This document shows positions 22,153 to 33,279 of a DNA stretch of 64,000 nucleotides, piece by piece; within the stretch, counting starts at the first letter, position 1; every line of letters begins with the position of its first letter. The position numbers were made by a program, and so were the translations under genes. The stretch is from Macrothele yani. Its lineage: Eukaryota > Arthropoda > Arachnida > Araneae > Macrothelidae. The stretch covers positions 223,040,331 through 223,104,330 of the forward strand of contig CM077034.1 in assembly GCA_039090855.1 (NCBI GenBank), given 5' to 3'. The notes under the pieces were generated by a model. The model saw nothing but the letters and a program-made list of their open reading frames with translations, did no database searches and was not told the DNA's origin.

Positions 22153-24059
22153 TTTCGGGTCAAGATAAGGGGACCGCCCTTGGCCGGAATTATAATAAGG
22201 TCCGTGGAGTTACTTTAACAAATTGTTACGTACGAGGTGATGGAGCACTCCCGTTGGTGAAAGTTAGGATAGGAGATACTCACGCGTTTGCACTCATCGA
22301 CAGCGGAGCTTGTATCTCAATCTTTTGTGCTTCACTATTAAAGGAGATAAAGGGAAAGATTCGTATACGTGACTTAGGATCAGCAGTTTTAGTGAAAGGC
22401 ATTACTGGAAACACTTTACCTACATCTCAGTGCTATGAGATACCGGTAGAAATCGGAGGAGAAACCATTTTACATCCCTATCACGTTACTCAGCGGAAGT
22501 TGCATCAAGATTATTCTCTAATCTTAGGCTGGGATCTATTGAAGGAGCACGGATACATATTCGACGCAGGAAAAGGAATTTTGAAACGGGAAAGCAGAGC
22601 AAATTTAGCTAGAGCAGAGTACGGTAGAGGAAGGAATAACCAGAAAAGAAATTTTAAAGGGAAAGCACGTCAGTCGAAAATTCGAACCCAGGTCTTGTCC
22701 GTGCCTTCAGCGGAAAGGACCAACCCCATTAACCCCGACGTAACCAAGATAGGAAGGACCGTCCATAAGGAGCTCATCAAACCGTATTCGGAAAGGGTTA
22801 TTCGGATCCGATGTGGGAAATTTTCGGGATGTCAGGTTAACCAAGTGCTAGTACAGCCGTTAGAAAGATACGCCCAGGGAAAAGTACGCTTGAGTCGTTC
22901 AGTAAACACGCTGGACAAATCAGGCATCATACCCGTATTGATAGCTAACCTCACAAATCGTCCCATTCACTTCAATAAGAAGACCAGATTAGCGAAAATT
23001 CAACCAATTGTATACGGAAATTTGCAAGAAGCTGCGGCGAAACAAGAGAAGTATGCAGACAGGCACGCTGCGGAAAAGAATCTACATTTAGGCGACAGAG
23101 TATTTTTGCACACCCCTTTTTCACAGCCACATTTATCGCGTAAGCTAGCTCGAACTAACTGCGGAGATTGGGAGATAGTTTCGTTCCCCACCCCAGTAAA
23201 TGTTCAGTTGAGGTCAGTCGAAAATCCGAACAAATATCAGACCGTGCATAAAAATCGAGTCTTCAAGCGGACTGAACGCCTACCCCAGCTTATAGCAGAG
23301 TCACCGGTACAGGACAATATAGAGGTACAAGTACCCAGACAATCGCAGGATTTCTCTGACGACGGATCGGAAAGCACACAGGACTACGACTATCTGGATT
23401 GGGTCGATTTTCCCAGAGTAGTCATGCCGCAACCGACAAGCAGTAGAGCAATGCCGCCCGTAAGTCAACCGCCCAACATCGGAGTACCGATAAATTCGCC
23501 GCCCGCTACGTCGAGTTCAGCGCGAAGGGAGACAAGCAGGGAAGTACCTCCGCCCTCGCAACATGTTGAAGAGCCGAGGCGCACACAGGCAATCGCGGAA
23601 CCAACGGAGGAGACCATACCGTCACAAGATTCCTATCAGGAAAGTAGCAGCCGACAAACACAAGAAGCAATGCGCCAAAGGGTTATTAGAGATCCATATC
23701 TACTACGTTCGCAGGACAGAATTCAGCAAACAGCAGCAATACACCCCACAGCAAATTCACAAGGGCCCAACACTTTGGAAATAGGCCCGAATCGCACATA
23801 CCCAAAGGAAATTGTGGTCAGCGACTCGACCGGAAGACTTGAGCAGCCAGAAGATACTAGCTTAGTAAATAGAATGTTGAAAAGTCTTAGTCAACCCAAT
23901 AATCCAGAGGGAACCTCTTGGTTCGATTTAGCCGACCGCTATTTGTCGCAGCGCATTCAAGAAAACCTAAGCGCAGGGACACCAGAAGGAGCACCCGTCA
24001 ATAATCTTTATCCACAGTGGAGGAAAATCGTGGCGAAACCTCAGGAATCATTGGTTTAA
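22119..24059 (+). CDS. pro: Protease joined in frame to integrase C-terminus (RT, RNase H and integrase core missing)
   Basis: The frame is open from 22119 to 24059 without an early ATG, fitting expression by -1 frameshift from gag. The aspartic protease active site DSGA is near 22299, followed by an ILGWDLL motif near 22520, both usual for Ty3/gypsy protease. After the protease-to-RT linker (about 22700-23010) the protein passes at about 23020-23040 directly into an integrase C-terminal module: QEKYADRHAAEKN, then LGDRVFL, a basic-aromatic segment, and VHKNRVFKR. RT, RNase H and the zinc-binding and DDE parts of integrase are absent. The rest is a long Pro/Ser/Gln-rich tail. No stop or frameshift marks the junction. 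Confidence 0.85.
   Translation, partial: VFQAKFASFKLISGQDKGTALGRNYNKVRGVTLTNCYVRGDGALPLVKVRIGDTHAFALIDSGACISIFCASLLKEIKGKIRIRDLGSAVLVKGITGNTLPTSQCYEIPVEIGGETILHPYHVTQRKLHQDYSLILGWDLLKEHGYIFDAGKGILKRESRANLARAEYGRGRNNQKRNFKGKARQSKIRTQVLSVPSAERTNPINPDVTKIGRTVHKELIKPYSERVIRIRCGKFSGCQVNQVLVQPLERYAQGKVRLSRSVNTLDKSGIIPVLIANLTNRPIHFNKKTRLAKIQPIVYGNLQEAAAKQEKYADRHAAEKNLHLGDRVFLHTPFSQPHLSRKLARTNCGDWEIVSFPTPVNVQLRSVENPNKYQTVHKNRVFKRTERLPQLIAESPVQDNIEVQVPRQSQDFSDDGSESTQDYDYLDWVDFPRVVMPQPTSSRAMPPVSQPPNIGVPINSPPATSSSARRETSREVPPPSQHVEEPRRTQAIAEPTEETIPSQDSYQESSSRQTQEAMRQRVIRDPYLLRSQDRIQQTAAIHPTANSQGPNTLEIGPNRTYPKEIVVSDSTGRLEQPEDTSLVNRMLKSLSQPNNPEGTSWFDLADRYLSQRIQENLSAGTPEGAPVNNLYPQWRKIVAKPQESLV
22143..22149 (+). 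promoter_or_regulatory. -1 ribosomal frameshift heptamer TTTAAAC
   Basis: T TTA AAC lies in the correct phase of the gag frame, one codon before its TAA stop. The protease frame is -1 relative to gag and is open from 22119, so it overlaps gag by 34 nt. A short stem AAGGG/CCCTT (22167-22180) and a GGACC/GGTCC pairing (22171-22203) lie downstream at plausible spacing. UUUAAAC is one of the classic -1 slippery sites; its use here is inferred. Confidence 0.75.
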
Positions 24060-26834
24060 GCCGAGGAAGTAGGAAGAACGCTGGGCGAAGAAAAAAAAAT
24101 TTGTGTGTGTTGTGAAAAAAAAAAAAGAAAAAAAAAGGAAACAGCGATGCGCAATAAGAGGGAAGATCCCTGAATTTTCACGGTAAACGTTTAGCAGAAA
24201 ATAAATTTGATAGGTGAAAAAAAAGAAGAAAAAAAAAAAAAACAATTTTGCGATCTGATCAGTAATCGAAAATAATTCGTAAAAGAGTCTAGCTAGAAAA
24301 TGGTGTATAAACATGGAAGAATATGCAGGAAGTAATTAATAATATTCATAGCAGGACCGCAGCCTAGTACGTGCATCGCAATCTTTCCAGTTTTGAGTTC
24401 ACGAAACACGAAAAAAAAAAAAAAAAATTTGCTACGATAAGGGGAAAATTAATATTAAGTAAGGAAAATACATTACGTAAGTAAAAAGAGAAAGAATGGG
24501 TCAGGAATTAAGCACCCAGAAAAAAAAACCTGCGGAGGAAGCAATGTTTTTATTTCAGGGAAAGACTGAACGGTAGAAATCATTCCTTTTACAAAAAATT
24601 TTTGTTGGAAGAGAAGAGAAGAAAAGAAAAGAGAAAAAATAATAATTTTCCGCTCGAATTTTATTAATGATAGGCAGTCAGAGGATAAGCGAAGGTAATC
24701 GTAGGCAGAATGATGTCGCTCATGCACGGGGCTTGCAAGAGTAGAGGAACGGACGGACCGTGTTTCCAGTTTGAGAAACCCCGTACACAAACTGGCTGGC
24801 AAGGAGCAAAAGGAAGAATGGGAAGACGCCATCTTGGGCCGCCATCTTGAAGCAAGAATGCAAAGAAGGAAAATTTATCGTTAAAAGAACGGGAACGCTC
24901 AGTAAGATATTTTGTACAGCAAAGGCCGAGCATTTCAAAGGATGGAAACTATAAACGGGAGCACAGCACGACGAAGAAAAAAAAATTAATTTTTTCTCTC
25001 AAAACTTTCTGAAGCATAGGCCGGAGTAATATATCACTAGAGAAAAAAAAACGTAAGCACCTTCTGCGGAGAAATGGCCGTGCGGAAACACCGACGGAAT
25101 GCAATGAGAATTAACAGCGTATCGGATAATGCAGTGGTTCAAAATTAGTATCCATGGCAGGTATTCAAAGCAATTAAAATACGCGAACCTGAAACAAAAC
25201 ATGGTATAAGAAAGTAGCAACAAACATGATCGACGCGTAGCCTAAACGTCACCTAACATAGCCTAACCATAACCTATCGAAATGACAGTAAAAAGCACTT
25301 ACCTTGAAGTGAAATATCCAAAGGTACTATATTTTTTTTGTTTTGTTTTGTGGATAGTAGGAAAATTCAGTTTTAATTGATAAGGAAGGCAAGTATAACG
25401 GAAGGAAAAGTATAGAAATGAAATCGAGGTAGAAATGCACTAGGTACATCGTGAGGTTAGAGGTTGAGTAAAGCAGAAGAGGAAATGTGAATGACAAATT
25501 CACCAGGCCCAGCTCCCCATCCTCTACCACCGCAGCACACGAGGAGCAGTTGCAGATTCTCCCAAACCACAACTGGCGTCGAGCATGCGAAAAATGCGAC
25601 GAGGTGAGATGAGGATTAATACGTGCAGACATGGTGCAACGATACAAAAAAAAAAAAAAAAAAAAAAAAAAGAGATAAAGCAGAAGAGGAAATTTGAATG
25701 ACAAGTTCACCAGACCAAAAGAAGCGTGTTGTTTCAATGAAATCCGTCAGCGAACTGAGCACTGACCTGCAGAAATTAGAGGGGTAGTTTTAGCCCCAGG
25801 TAACAGAATACTAAGTGGATGCTTCTACATAGGCTAAACAAGAAGCCTCCGATGTAAGCAAAACATGCAAGAGGCTACGCTATTGTGCGCTCACTTACAC
25901 CCACAGGCATCATCAGCGCAGGTGTTTCAGATTTCGAGCCGTGAGAGACGGTCAACACAGGAACGACCCAAAATTTTTGGAGCGACGAATTTGCAGGGGT
26001 GACATCGCCCAAAGGGGACCCTCGCAAGCATTTTCGAGGAAATCCCTATTTTCCGAAATCATCGGCGTTCCTTAAATGGTCGCCGCACACCTGCGAATAC
26101 ACGAGAAAAGCATCTGGTCGTGAAATCAGAAATAGCCAGGAATGAGAATACAATGGTAATACGCGAGAAAAAAAAAGAGAGAGAAGAAAAAAAAAGAGTA
26201 AAGCACTAAAGATAAAATGGCAAGAAATAGTTCAGCAAAGAACTAACGATTAAGTTAGACAACGTAAAAGGGAAATAAGCGACTATACGCGGGTAATATC
26301 TGGTAGACAATACGACAAACACGAAAAGGGAAATTAATAATTTTTCTTTTAGAAGTAGTAGACGCACCAGCGAATGGAAATAATAGCTGCAGAATAGATA
26401 CATGGGAAGTAAATAACCGTTATTTAATTATAATTTAGTAAGCTTAAGAAACACGAGTGATGAGATTTTTTTTTATTTTTGTTGTTGTTGTTGTTGTTGG
26501 AGAAAACCTACAAGTAGAAAAAAAAATACAATTAGAGAAAAGGGAAGCCTGGGATGGAATGCGCTTCGGAATTTCGAAAAAAAAAATATATATAAATAAA
26601 ATATGCACATAAAAACCCCTCGCTTCTCGTAGGTCAGAGTGAAACGAGCTTTTCGAAGGAAATATTACTAGTTCTTAATGTAAAGTGTATATAATGCATG
26701 TGCAAGAGAAATACCGAGGTGATAAGGAGTGATTTCATGTGTATGCTTGTTTTGAGATAATTATGGCCGACAAGTGTCGACAGAACCATTACCACTTTTA
26801 AGATATTTGAAGAGAGTGACATTTCGTCAATAAA
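24060..26834 (+). other. Long non-coding stretch between pro and env
   Basis: 2.8 kb of purine-rich sequence with many A runs. A direct repeat of about 40 bp starts near 25472 and 25679, which produces a doubled motif in a minus-strand frame at 25327-25737; I do not consider that frame a gene. The stretch may hold the env splice acceptor, but I cannot place one. Confidence 0.5.
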
Positions 26835-28910
26835 ATGGACAAGATGAACGTGATTGCGTTCTCCTTAGTAATCTGGACAGTTAGCGGAGTAGCTGCTAAT
26901 CACGAACTTTGTCATTTGAAGGGAGATAAATATCAGTGCACTGTAGCATCTCGGGCCGAACTTTTGAAACTAGGAATGCCGCGGAGTGCTTGTCATGCAC
27001 TTTCATGTGACGAGTGCGTGAAAGCCTGGAGGACATTTATTACGCACAACCATGAGCTTATCGAACCGAGAAATTTCTTCGTTCAGCAGGAACCGAACCC
27101 ACAAGGAGCCCTTTCATTAATGGAGTGCACAAGAGACGGTTTACACTGTGCCTGCACTGCCGATGCACCGTGCAGTGGAACGAGCGAATATTGTGCACTG
27201 GCGAGCTGTGTGAATAAATCCGTCACTACGTGCAACTGCCGCCTAACGCCAGCAGTATCTACACTGATACATGAAGCGGAAGGACTACGGATTTCGAACC
27301 CATCGCTGATCTCTTTCACAGAGTGCGTTGGAAAACCGCGCACTAATATTTTACCTCGGCGCCGTCACCAGAGACATTTGCTGTCTGACGAAGAGGCAGT
27401 ATTTCAAAGGGAAAATATCAAAGTATCATACAACGACCCAATCATCACCAGCTCACTTCCAGGAACCCTGGTGATTCGAGTTCGAGGTATGGAGCGGGTT
27501 ATCACTTTAAGGAACGCTCCGTATCAGACATCATTGCCACCGGAACTACTAGAGCTTTCTGCGGAACTAACTTTGATTTTCGTTACCACGGATGGAAAAA
27601 CCCTAAGGGGTGCTTTGCAAATCGTAGGTAGAACAACGTGTAGACCCCTACAGTGCATACTGTGTCGTGAGATGCTACGACAGCTAAAGTGTTTACCCCA
27701 CGCAGTCACTTATGTAGTGTATATTGTGCTAGTTTTAATTTCAGCGGTAACCTTTCTATATGCCAGGAAAGTAGTAATTAGCATCTGGAAGCTGTTGTGT
27801 GGAGTCGGAATAATTCTTTGGAAGTCATATAGATTCCTCAGAGGAACAACGTTTGTGGCAGTAAAGACAGGAGCCCTAACAGGAAATGTTTTACGTAACG
27901 GAGTAAATCAGATGCACGAATATTTGGAGAGGCAAGTTGCCCGTCCAGCGGCGCAACCGCCTTTACACGGACTGGTACTTTTGAGCTTATTTCTGTTGGT
28001 AAACGGAACTTCCGCGGAATGTAACGCACATTCGATTGTTGCATCAAAGGTGAAGGAGTGCACGGACTCAGAGGTAGAGCACAACTGCCGTCTAACTACT
28101 AATGCGCAGGTAACCCTAATGAATTTGGGGCATGAACAATGCATATGGTTTACGGACCAGGAAAATGACCATACACTTTTTTCCTTGAAAGTAACCTACC
28201 AGCAGGCAAACTGTATCTGGCACACGACGAGAGACTATTTTACGCACGTGACTACAATGCGTTATCTCAGCCAATTGGTTTGTGCAAATCACGAGACTTG
28301 CAATTGGGGAAAAGGATGTGTGCGATCAAAACAATTTGACGCACTGACAAAACAATCGCTAGACTGGCCCGGCATCACAGGCTGTCAGCCGTCCGACAGT
28401 GGGTCCACGTCATGCTGGATCATTGACTCGCAACATTGCCATTTCTTTCGAATATGGCTGGAAGCAGATTTCCTGCGAGCATACGACGTACGCAGAATAG
28501 TATCGATGCAGTGTAGTTATCAGCTACTAATTCAACAGCACAACAACGACACCGTAGAGACTCTGACGGTTAAGAACCAAGCCACGACCTCTACGGGCAT
28601 CACAGTGCAAGTAGTCGGATCACTGGACCAGCCTACACAAATCGTGAACACCCATCTGATCTCTCGAGTGGGAAACCCTCAAGAGAGTTATATTGAAAGG
28701 GCAAGCTTACCTTCACGACCGATGAAAGGACATATCGGCGATACGCAGAGCAACGAATCGATGTCGAAAAATTTTATCTTCGACGAAAGCATGTTTTCTT
28801 GTAGCTATTATGAGGACTCTATGAAATGCCACCGACAACAGTCGTATTTACTGAGTATGATAGAACAAAAAAGAGCGCCTTACCAATGGCATCAGCATGG
28901 CATCAACTGA
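26835..28910 (+). CDS. env: Envelope-like glycoprotein, phlebovirus Gn/Gc type
   Basis: A 691-residue frame from ATG 26835. Residues 1-21 look like a signal peptide. A Cys-rich ectodomain follows to about 285, with a basic cluster near 173-181. A membrane segment lies near 289-310 and a further hydrophobic stretch near 316-330. A second signal-like hydrophobic segment lies near 376-394. Downstream (395 on), the spacing of cysteines and the order of conserved blocks resemble the class II fusion protein Gc of phleboviruses; the Cys-flanked Gly-rich segment near 511-527 falls where the fusion loop would be. The frame stops at 28910 before the end of the Gc-like domain; the rest lies in other frames. 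The family call is by pattern only. Confidence 0.7.
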   Translation: MDKMNVIAFSLVIWTVSGVAANHELCHLKGDKYQCTVASRAELLKLGMPRSACHALSCDECVKAWRTFITHNHELIEPRNFFVQQEPNPQGALSLMECTRDGLHCACTADAPCSGTSEYCALASCVNKSVTTCNCRLTPAVSTLIHEAEGLRISNPSLISFTECVGKPRTNILPRRRHQRHLLSDEEAVFQRENIKVSYNDPIITSSLPGTLVIRVRGMERVITLRNAPYQTSLPPELLELSAELTLIFVTTDGKTLRGALQIVGRTTCRPLQCILCREMLRQLKCLPHAVTYVVYIVLVLISAVTFLYARKVVISIWKLLCGVGIILWKSYRFLRGTTFVAVKTGALTGNVLRNGVNQMHEYLERQVARPAAQPPLHGLVLLSLFLLVNGTSAECNAHSIVASKVKECTDSEVEHNCRLTTNAQVTLMNLGHEQCIWFTDQENDHTLFSLKVTYQQANCIWHTTRDYFTHVTTMRYLSQLVCANHETCNWGKGCVRSKQFDALTKQSLDWPGITGCQPSDSGSTSCWIIDSQHCHFFRIWLEADFLRAYDVRRIVSMQCSYQLLIQQHNNDTVETLTVKNQATTSTGITVQVVGSLDQPTQIVNTHLISRVGNPQESYIERASLPSRPMKGHIGDTQSNESMSKNFIFDESMFSCSYYEDSMKCHRQQSYLLSMIEQKRAPYQWHQHGIN

Positions 28911-29667
28911 AGGTTGACGGAAATGGCCAACTTGTTTCGGAACTGTTACACTCAGCCCCTATAGTGGTAAATCTTCAATTCCAGAAGTACAAGTACTCGA
29001 TCGAAACCAGAACTGTCTGCCCAAAATTCACGGAGGCAGAAATCAAGGTAACAGGCTGTTTTGCATGCGAGCCCTTGGCTACGGTAGAGATCGAAGCTTT
29101 CTCATCGTGCGCAGCCGGGATTGTGGACGTTCACTTCGAAAAACTCACGGTGCACACTCGATCGGTAAAACTACAGACGGAAAGACGAACGATCAAGATA
29201 AATGTTACCGGGAACTATTCCTCGGCGTAATGGTACGGCACCCTTATGAACTGAACGTGGAGATGGTGTTAGCCTACATCACTCCCGTCTGGGAGGCTGA
29301 TCTCCAAAGGAACTCTGAGAAACTAGCTGAGTGCTTAAGAGATGGGAACGCCCAAAACCGAAACCATATCGCCCAACGGAGGCGCGTACCCGAGCAAATA
29401 TTGTGTGTCGCCGAGAAGACGGCGGCTGAAGAAATCTGTCACTATCGGAAAGAATTCATATATATATATATATATATACAGTGCATATGTTATCTGTCAA
29501 TGTCAAACTTAGAATTAGATTCGGTGGAGGAATTTAATATCTATTGAACATTATTATAATAATCTTACTCGTAGTTTTATGCTTATTGTATGTGCTTATA
29601 ATTGCATTATGTATCATATATGCGCATAAGTTTTCGCAAATGATTGTAATTCATCGCATGTTGAAAT
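28826..29667 (+). pseudogene. Remaining 3' part of env in shifted frames
   Basis: The Gc-like domain appears to continue in the -1 frame at 28826-29230, including a pair of closely spaced cysteines. An overlapping frame (29065-29547) follows. A strongly hydrophobic segment of about 25 residues with a short basic tail, a likely membrane anchor, is at about 29547-29667, back in the first env frame but after a stop at 29535. So the anchor is not joined to the ectodomain by one open frame. An A6 run near 28865 lies in the region of the first shift. Decay by small indels is the simplest reading. Confidence 0.55.
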
Positions 29668-29745
29668 GAGCGAAAACGAGCAGCCTTGCAAGAGAGGAAG
29701 GAATCCACAGCACCTAACTTTGGGGGACAAAGCTCTTCAACCCTA

Positions 29746-29761
29746 TGGGAGAGGGAGATAA
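29746..29761 (+). promoter_or_regulatory. Polypurine tract
   Basis: A purine-rich run GGGAGAGGGAGA with its last bases touching the 3' LTR start. In LTR retroelements this primes plus-strand DNA synthesis. Confidence 0.75.
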
Positions 29762-31727
29762 TGTTACCCGTATGTCCTCCGGAATATCGTGTAACATTGG
29801 AGGACCATGATTTCGTAGGTATGAATTTCGGAAAGGGGGCCTACAAATTAGTAAGTGTGGGAAAGCAATATATTCACCAAATAATTCCTACGGTATCGCA
29901 TAGTACGAGGAAATAGTTAAACGAGGAAGAGTAGTTACCAAGTAAACAATTTAGAGAGCGCGGGAATTGGGAAAGAAAATCCGAGAAGCATAATGTGGAC
30001 AGGCGTTCTAAGAGGATAATTATAATACCTATTTCATAATTTTTCTAAGACCTGGCTGAGCAGATTTCTTTCTTGAGGAGGAAATTCCTTATTTTTTTCA
30101 TCATTCTTTTGAATTGTTTTTTTTATTTTATTTTGTGTTCCCCGAGCTCTCCGGAAATTCCAGTAAGAATACGCACGAAACACACCCCTAGGTTAGTAAA
30201 GAGAAAACTCGGAGGTTTTAGCAAGCAACGCTACGAGAATGAAATGCTCGCAATCACAGGTGGGGGCCAATTTACTGGACCTTTCGCTATTAACGAAGTC
30301 ACGTTTTACGCACGCTAGCGGGCAACGAACAGGGCATATTTCTCGTAGTGGGCGTAACTGGTTGACACCAACAGAAAGAGTCATACAGGAAGCGTACGTG
30401 AAAATTCTAAGGCAGCGCGGACATCCCGCGGAGCAGTTGACAAGATAAAGGAATATTCATCTTCAAGAAAACTCGATGTTCTCAAGCCTTTGCCAACGAA
30501 TCGGAGGGATTCCCATACAGGGATGTAAACCAATGCCGAAGCGAGGAAAAGCGGCCCAACCAATAAGGGGAGAACCATTTGGGTAGGACAGGAACACCCC
30601 CGAACCCCTTAAACATAGACGAGAGAAAAAGTTTTTTTTTTTTTAGGCGGAGATGATTTTGGGAGAACACGGGATGGAATGATGACTGCTATTTCTGGGT
30701 GAACGCAGAGAGGAAAGATGGACTCTAGATGAATCCTGGGCAGAATATCGCAGAAAGAATTTAGTTAGGAGCTTTTCTCCTGAGAAGACGCTAAAAATTG
30801 AGCAAGTTGATTTCCAGGTGAAGGGAAGTATGATGTTTTTCCCTGAGAGGTTTTTACGCAAATTTTGGGTGAAGCATCGAGTGATCTTATGCGGGCAGTG
30901 TGCATTCAGCAGGACCGGATGAGGTCCCAACCATAGACTTTATACCTATAAGTAATACCGGACGACAACGAAATAGATGAAAAGAAAAGAATTTGGTGAG
31001 AAAAATTTCATAATTCCCAATATCTCGTTAGCATGATCATGATTTTGTCTCCTATACATCCTCGGTAGAAAAGATAATTTTAATCTCTTGCAAGTGCTGA
31101 ATAACATAATGTGTCTTATATTTTGCGGAAGGTGAACTTTAAAATATGATTGCGAATATCAAAAAGCATAATGAACTTAAAATATATTTTGGTTTAAATT
31201 AATAGAAATCTCCACCGATCAGTGTAATAGATTTTAAGGAAACACAAATGAAAATAAATTCTGTATTTTATAATGAAATTTACCCGAGTTTCTCAAATCT
31301 TTGAAAATTCAAAATAAGTGAATCTTTGTTTATTTTAACCTGAATAATTAAGTAGAACAATCGTAAAGTTTTGGTAGAGTAACAACTCCAAGATTTTAAG
31401 AAGAAAATAACTTTTAACATTTAGCAAACCCAGTCGCAGGAAAATAAAAGGTCCAAATCTGACATGAGTTTATTAAATTTCAAGCGGCATATGGAGGAAT
31501 ATGGGTTTCCCATGTTCTCCCATATGAAACACAACGCAATGCACCCGTCAACCCTGAACTTGGAGACCCTCCATTAGGGAACCCAACTTCACGGTAGACA
31601 CCCATAGGCGGAAGATAATAGAGAGTAAAGAGTTACGAAAATTAACGGCCTTCTTAATAATTAATCCCACTGCAGCGAATAGGACGCAGCAGATGGTTCG
31701 CCCTCACATCGAGTAGGGGTGGTAATA
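29762..31727 (+). repeat. 3' LTR (1966 bp)
   Basis: Matches the 5' LTR except for a T run two bases shorter near 30095. It is followed by the TCAC target duplication at 31728-31731. Confidence 0.95.
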
Positions 31728-31863
31728 TCACTTCGCCGTACTCCTTAAATACCACCGACGATAATTTGCATATTATGCCGTGCTGTGGCGTAAGCGCTCA
31801 CCGGTTGGTCCCGAAATTAACATCACACCTACGTAAACTCGACCCCATTAACATACGTAAATT

Positions 31864-32166
31864 TCATGATCGTCCGCCAATTCCTTCTTGGTGTTCTTTT
31901 TTCATTTTCCGCCAGTGTAGTTGAAGTGCTTGGATGATGGTCATTAACTTCATTTTATTTAATGAACACAATGAGTAATGGTTTTTCATGCATGCAATAA
32001 GTCCCTGGATCTCTTTTTCACGCCGTTCGCACTTAGCACGTGAACTTTTGCTACTCATATTTTTAATTTCTTCAAAATAGTTCCAAAATGATATCTTTTT
32101 TCCTTCCAGCCAGTCTGACTTCAACACTTGTCCTAAAATGAGCTTAAGCACTGAAAATTTAGCCAC
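31864..32166 (-). pseudogene. Possible 5' coding part of hAT-A
   Basis: A 100-codon minus-strand frame on the other side of the LTR element from 15910-17208, so in the uninterrupted sequence it would precede that part of hAT-A. It contains a WNYFEEIK segment and a run of basic residues. I see no complete zinc finger or catalytic motif. Its link to hAT-A is by position and strand only; 31732-31863 shows no gene. Confidence 0.35.
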
Positions 32167-32365
32167 ACAGTAAAATGCAACAAAAAACTAACTGAGAATG
32201 GTACTTTTAAACTAGCATTGGTTCCTGTTAATCTGTTCTTTATGACCAGGGCTTGAAAATGTGGCCGTCTGTGACAAGTGAAAAGTTTTAGTTGGCAAAT
32301 AAATTTAGTATAGTAGTTTAAATTCAATAGACAGTTACTTAAATGTTGTTATGCCTATTGTTGAA

Positions 32366-32908
32366 TACATAAAAATATCAGTTCTTTAATAAGGTTTATT
32401 TTAATTCACAGAACTGATTCATAACTGTGCGCCAGCATGAAGAACTGGTTTCTCCACGAAAGAAATCAGACAGTGAATGTCGTGAGTCAAAACACCGGAC
32501 GCAGTGCGCTTAATAAAGAACATGAAGGAAGAAGCCACAGGCCTGGAGAATGATTTCCGAAAATGCTGTGGTAAAACATAAGCAGTGTTCACACTGCTTG
32601 TCTTTCCTATAAGCAATGTAAGCAGATTTTACACTGCTAATCTTTCCCATAAACAGTGTAAGCCAGCTCCCTATAAGCAGTGTAAACACTGCTTATCTTT
32701 CCCCACAGCATTTTGGGAAATCATTTTCTGGGCTTGTGGCTTCTTCCCTCATGCTCTTTGTTAAGCTCACCATGCCCGGGTGTTTTGACTCACGGTATTC
32801 AGTGTCCAACTTCTTTCATGGAGAAACCAATTTCCATGCTGGCACACAATCACGAATCAGTTCTGTAGATCAAAATAAGCCTTATTAAAGAACTGATATT
32901 TTTATGTA
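32366..32908. repeat. Imperfect palindrome with ~250-bp arms inside hAT-C
   Basis: The sequence from TACATAAAAATATCAG at 32366 recurs as reverse complement ending at 32908, with about 10 percent or more divergence. Near the centre there are short repeats of the type AAGCAGTGTAAACACTGCTT, themselves palindromic. Confidence 0.8.
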
Positions 32909-33279
32909 CAAGAGTCAGCCACATGCACATTGTGAGTTCTTGCTTAGCAATTGGTGTCATAGGTCAAACACAGATTCCTGTCTTTCCAAGGAGTTGTTAG
33001 GAAAGTTCTAAAAGATTGAAGGATTCTTGCATCACCTACTCTAGAGTGAGGAAACTGAGTTTGGTTATTATAAAATGGTAATTAAAATTTTAATTAGGTT
33101 AGCAATAAAATATTATTGAAAATGTTTACAATTTCATAAATATTATTGAACATTTAAGCAGTTAGCTTTTAATTTTTAGTACTGATTTTTTTTTTCTTTA
33201 TTTTTGGGAGCCCTACAGGGCTGTAGATTTTCAATTTAGAAGTGAGTTATTTGCTGGACTGGTAAACCAGCATGAAATA

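Larger units (their letters stand above)
17213..31727 (+). mobile_element. Ty3/gypsy-type LTR retroelement, young, pol-deleted, with env
   Basis: Two LTRs of 1968 and 1966 bp start TGTTACCC and end GGTAATA. The flanks carry a 4-bp target duplication TCAC (17209-17212 and 31728-31731), typical of Ty3/gypsy integrases. Between the LTRs lie a tRNA-type primer site, gag, a protease frame fused to an integrase C-terminus, a long non-coding stretch, an env frame and a polypurine tract. RT, RNase H and integrase core are absent, so the copy cannot replicate by itself. The only LTR difference I noted is a 2-base length change in a T run, so insertion was recent and presumably used enzymes from another copy. 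It interrupts hAT-A. Confidence 0.93.

Noticed and set aside
25327..25737. 136-codon minus-strand frame in the LTR element
   Set aside because: It contains a duplicated segment and a long Phe run from an A homopolymer, antisense to the element.
28860..28875. Programmed -1 frameshift at the A6G run in env
   Set aside because: The run is not in the phase required for X XXY YYZ in the env frame.
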